Assembly (NCBI GenBank): GCA_964242335.1
Contig: CAXTAY010000004.1
Span: 121,697-185,696, forward strand
From: Lichenicoccus sp964242335
GTDB lineage: Bacteria; Pseudomonadota; Alphaproteobacteria; Acetobacterales; Acetobacteraceae
Reading direction: 5' to 3'
DNA length: 64,000 nt
Shown: one piece after another, positions 62,177 through 64,000 of the stretch
Layout of the letters: every line of letters starts with the position of its first letter
Numbering within the stretch: position 1 is the first letter of the stretch
Made by a program: the position numbers and the translations under genes
Notes under the pieces: generated by a model
The model's database searches: none
Seen by the model: the letters and a program-made list of their open reading frames with translations, nothing else
Told to the model about the DNA's origin: nothing

Positions 62177-63560
62177 GATCCTGATCGTCGATGACGAGCC
62201 CGACATCCGGCTCCTGGTGGAAGGGTTGCTGCGCGACGAGGGCTACGACACTCGGCTCGCCGCCGACTCCGACTCCGCCATCGCCGCCTTCCGCGCCCGG
62301 CGGCCTTCGCTGGTGATCCTCGATGTCTGGCTGCAGGGATCCCGCCTCGACGGGCTCGGCATCCTCAAGGCGATCCAGGGCGAGGAGCCTGTGGTGCCGA
62401 CCGTGATGATCTCGGGCCACGGCACCATCGAGACCGCGGTGGCAGCGCTGCAGCACGGCGCCTACGACTTCATCGAGAAGCCGTTCCAGGCGGACCGCCT
62501 GCTGCTGGTGGTGCGACGGGCGCTGGAGGCTTCGAAGCTGGCGCGGGAGAATGCCGAGCTGCGGCTGCGTGCCGGCCCGGAGACGCAGCTTCGCGGCGAG
62601 AGCCAGGTGATGCAGGCGGTGCGCACGCAGATCGAGCGCGTGGCACCGACCGGCTCGCGGGTACTGATCTCCGGCGCCGCCGGTGCCGGCAAGGAGGTGG
62701 CGGCGCGGATGATCCACGCGCGCTCGCGCCGGTCGGAAGGGCCGTTCATCGCGCTGAACTGCGCGACCCTGGCGCCGGCGCGTTTCGAGGAGGAGCTGTT
62801 CGGCCTGGAGGGTGCGGCGGACGGGCAGGGACCGCAGCGGCGCACTGGGGTGCTGGAGCGCGCGCATGGCGGCACCCTGCTGCTCGACGAGGTCGCCGAC
62901 ATGCCGGTGGAGACCCAGGGCAAGATCGTGCGCGCGCTGCAGGACCAGACCTTCGAGCGGGTCGGCGGCGCCACCCGGGTCAAGGTGGACGTGCGCGTGC
63001 TGGCGACCACCAACCGCGACCTGCAGGCGGAGATCGCGGCCGGACGGTTCCGCGAGGACCTGTATTACCGCCTGGCGGTGGTGCCGTTGCGCGTGCCGAG
63101 CCTGCGCGAACGGCGCGACGACATCCCAGAGCTGGCGCGCATGTTCCTCGCGCGTTCGGCGGAGAACGCCGGACTGCCGAAGCGCGAGCTGTCGGCCGAC
63201 GCGATGGCGGCGCTGCAGAGCTATGACTGGCCGGGCAACGCGCGGGAGCTGCGCAACACCATGGACTGGCTGCTGATCATGGTGCCCGGCAACAGCGCCG
63301 AGCCGATCCGCGCCGAGATGCTGCCGCCGTCGATCGGGCAGGGGGCGCCCATCCTGCTGAAGTTCGATCCCGCCGCCGACGTGATGGGCCTGCCGCTGCG
63401 CGAGGCTCGCGACCTGTTCGAGACACAGTATCTGCAGGCGCAGCTGCTCCGCTTCGGCGGCAATATCAGCCGGACCGCCGGGTTCGTCGGCATGGAGCGC
63501 AGCGCGCTGCATCGCAAGCTCAAGCAGCTGGGAGTCAATTCGGAGGATCGTGCCGGCTAG
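62166..63560 (+). CDS. ntrX: NtrX response regulator
   Basis: A 464-residue NtrC-family regulator. The receiver domain has phospho-Asp in LVILDVWLQG near residue 52 and the conserved lysine in FIEKPF. The AAA+ domain keeps Walker A-like GAAGAGKEVAAR, HGGTLLLDEVADMP and the arginine finger region FREDLYYRLAVVPL. The GAFTGA sigma54-contact loop is absent, being replaced by GLEGAADGQGPQRRTG, as in other alphaproteobacterial NtrX proteins, so it probably does not activate sigma54. The C-terminal Fis-type helix-turn-helix has NISRTAGFVGMERSALHRKLKQLG. In other species it influences respiration, envelope and cell cycle genes. Confidence 0.94.
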   Translation: MAHEILIVDDEPDIRLLVEGLLRDEGYDTRLAADSDSAIAAFRARRPSLVILDVWLQGSRLDGLGILKAIQGEEPVVPTVMISGHGTIETAVAALQHGAYDFIEKPFQADRLLLVVRRALEASKLARENAELRLRAGPETQLRGESQVMQAVRTQIERVAPTGSRVLISGAAGAGKEVAARMIHARSRRSEGPFIALNCATLAPARFEEELFGLEGAADGQGPQRRTGVLERAHGGTLLLDEVADMPVETQGKIVRALQDQTFERVGGATRVKVDVRVLATTNRDLQAEIAAGRFREDLYYRLAVVPLRVPSLRERRDDIPELARMFLARSAENAGLPKRELSADAMAALQSYDWPGNARELRNTMDWLLIMVPGNSAEPIRAEMLPPSIGQGAPILLKFDPAADVMGLPLREARDLFETQYLQAQLLRFGGNISRTAGFVGMERSALHRKLKQLGVNSEDRAG

Positions 63561-63709
63561 CGGACGACCAGCTCGATCGCGGGTCGTGCCGGAACAGCAA
63601 GATCAACGGACTGTCGCGAATACCTCCAGCCGCTCCGAACAGCGCCGCCCGCGAACGGCTTCCCGGCGACGGCGCCCCGCGGCCTGGTTCGCCATGCGTC
63701 TCCGGCTTT

Positions 63710-63738
63710 TTGCCCCTGCCCGGCGCCACTGCTAGTCT
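63710..63738 (+). promoter_or_regulatory. Candidate sigma70-type promoter for hfq
   Basis: TTGCCC (63710-63715) and TAGTCT (63733-63738) are spaced by exactly 17 bases and lie 77 bases before the hfq start; a T-rich run follows the -10. Four and three of six consensus matches. Confidence 0.35.
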
Positions 63739-63814
63739 CTTTTTTTCCAAGGTGGCTGCCGGATCCGCCGCCTCGCGACATCGAACTCAACAACAAGAAG
63801 ACAAAGGCCTGTTC

Positions 63815-64000
63815 GTGGCAAAAGACCCCTCCCAGAACGTTCAGGACGTGTTCCTGAACCATGTCCGTCGGTCCAAGACCCCGGTGACCATCTTCCTGGT
63901 CAACGGCGTCAAGCTGCAGGGCACCATCACCTGGTTCGACAACTTCTCGGTCCTCCGGCGTCGCGACGCCCATCCCCACCCCGCCTACAACCCCGCGATC
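63815..64000 (+). CDS. hfq: Hfq RNA chaperone, 5' part (cut by the window; end apparently corrupted)
   Basis: The first 62 codons of Hfq, the hexameric RNA chaperone that pairs small RNAs with mRNAs. GTG 63815 has AAAGG seven bases upstream. The sequence AKDPSQNVQDVFLNHVRRSKTPVTIFLVNGVKLQGTITWFDNFSV matches the family nearly exactly. After that, the expected LLRRDGHTQLVYKHAI reads LRRRDAHPHPAYNPAI. The Sm2 YKH motif is changed to YNP. At the base level about ten changes toward C occur in 36 bases. A downstream sequence error is likelier than a true defective Hfq. Usual order ntrX-hfq supports the call. Confidence 0.93.
   Translation, partial: MAKDPSQNVQDVFLNHVRRSKTPVTIFLVNGVKLQGTITWFDNFSVLRRRDAHPHPAYNPAI

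Overview
The window looks like a chromosomal segment of a GC-rich alphaproteobacterium, most likely of the Acetobacteraceae (acetic acid bacteria and relatives). The main clues are the gene order dusB-ntrB-ntrC-ntrY-ntrX-hfq preceded by a fused ispDF, the block mltB-rlpA-dac-tmk-holB-metG-tatD-MBL hydrolase, and the residue patterns of the tail-fibre and ATP-grasp/DedA proteins. It is draft sequence: a 10-N gap interrupts ntrC, and the last ~50 bases, inside hfq, look corrupted.

Region 1 (1-15882) is the late structural module of a contractile-tailed (myovirus-type) prophage, all on the + strand and entered in the middle of the major capsid gene. In order it holds: capsid end, small head/connector proteins, a tail-completion-like protein fused to a GH99/WbsX-like glycoside hydrolase domain, sheath, tube, a tail assembly chaperone with a -1 frameshift signal, a protein in the tape-measure position, the hub and baseplate genes, a gpI-like protein with a sugar-binding-like C-terminus, a glycine-rich tail fibre, and a GH108-type endolysin. 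Integrase, repressor, terminase, portal and holin are not visible.

Region 2 (15.9-21.4 kb) has a lower GC content than the later backbone and carries envelope functions: a glycosyltransferase, an SGNH hydrolase, UppP, a single MlaD/MCE protein, and a coupled ATP-grasp plus DedA pair. UppP and DedA both belong to undecaprenyl-phosphate recycling. About 0.7 kb without a convincing gene follows.

Region 3 (21.4-29.3 kb) is one tightly packed operon for cell-wall maintenance (lytic transglycosylase, RlpA, DD-carboxypeptidase) and housekeeping (Tmk, HolB, MetG, TatD, metallo-beta-lactamase-fold hydrolase). It is followed by the prkA-yeaH-spoVR stress module (29.7-34.7 kb).

Region 4 (34.7-54.8 kb) is mixed. 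It has two small unknown genes behind a LexA-box-like repeat and a good sigma70-like promoter, a coiled-coil protein, a DUF427 protein, a GT39-type membrane glycosyltransferase, a small lipoprotein, an RND efflux pair with a LysR regulator, a Tat-exported cupin, an aldo/keto reductase, an OsmC protein, rarA-rlu-asmA-acylphosphatase, a 47-residue membrane protein, a nitroreductase, and a divergent LysR/NAD-epimerase pair.

Region 5 (54.8-64.0 kb) is the isoprenoid and nitrogen-control block: ispDF (with a degenerate IspD half), dusB, ntrB, ntrC, ntrY, ntrX and the start of hfq. The two sensor/regulator pairs are translationally close and probably co-transcribed, with hfq behind its own candidate promoter.
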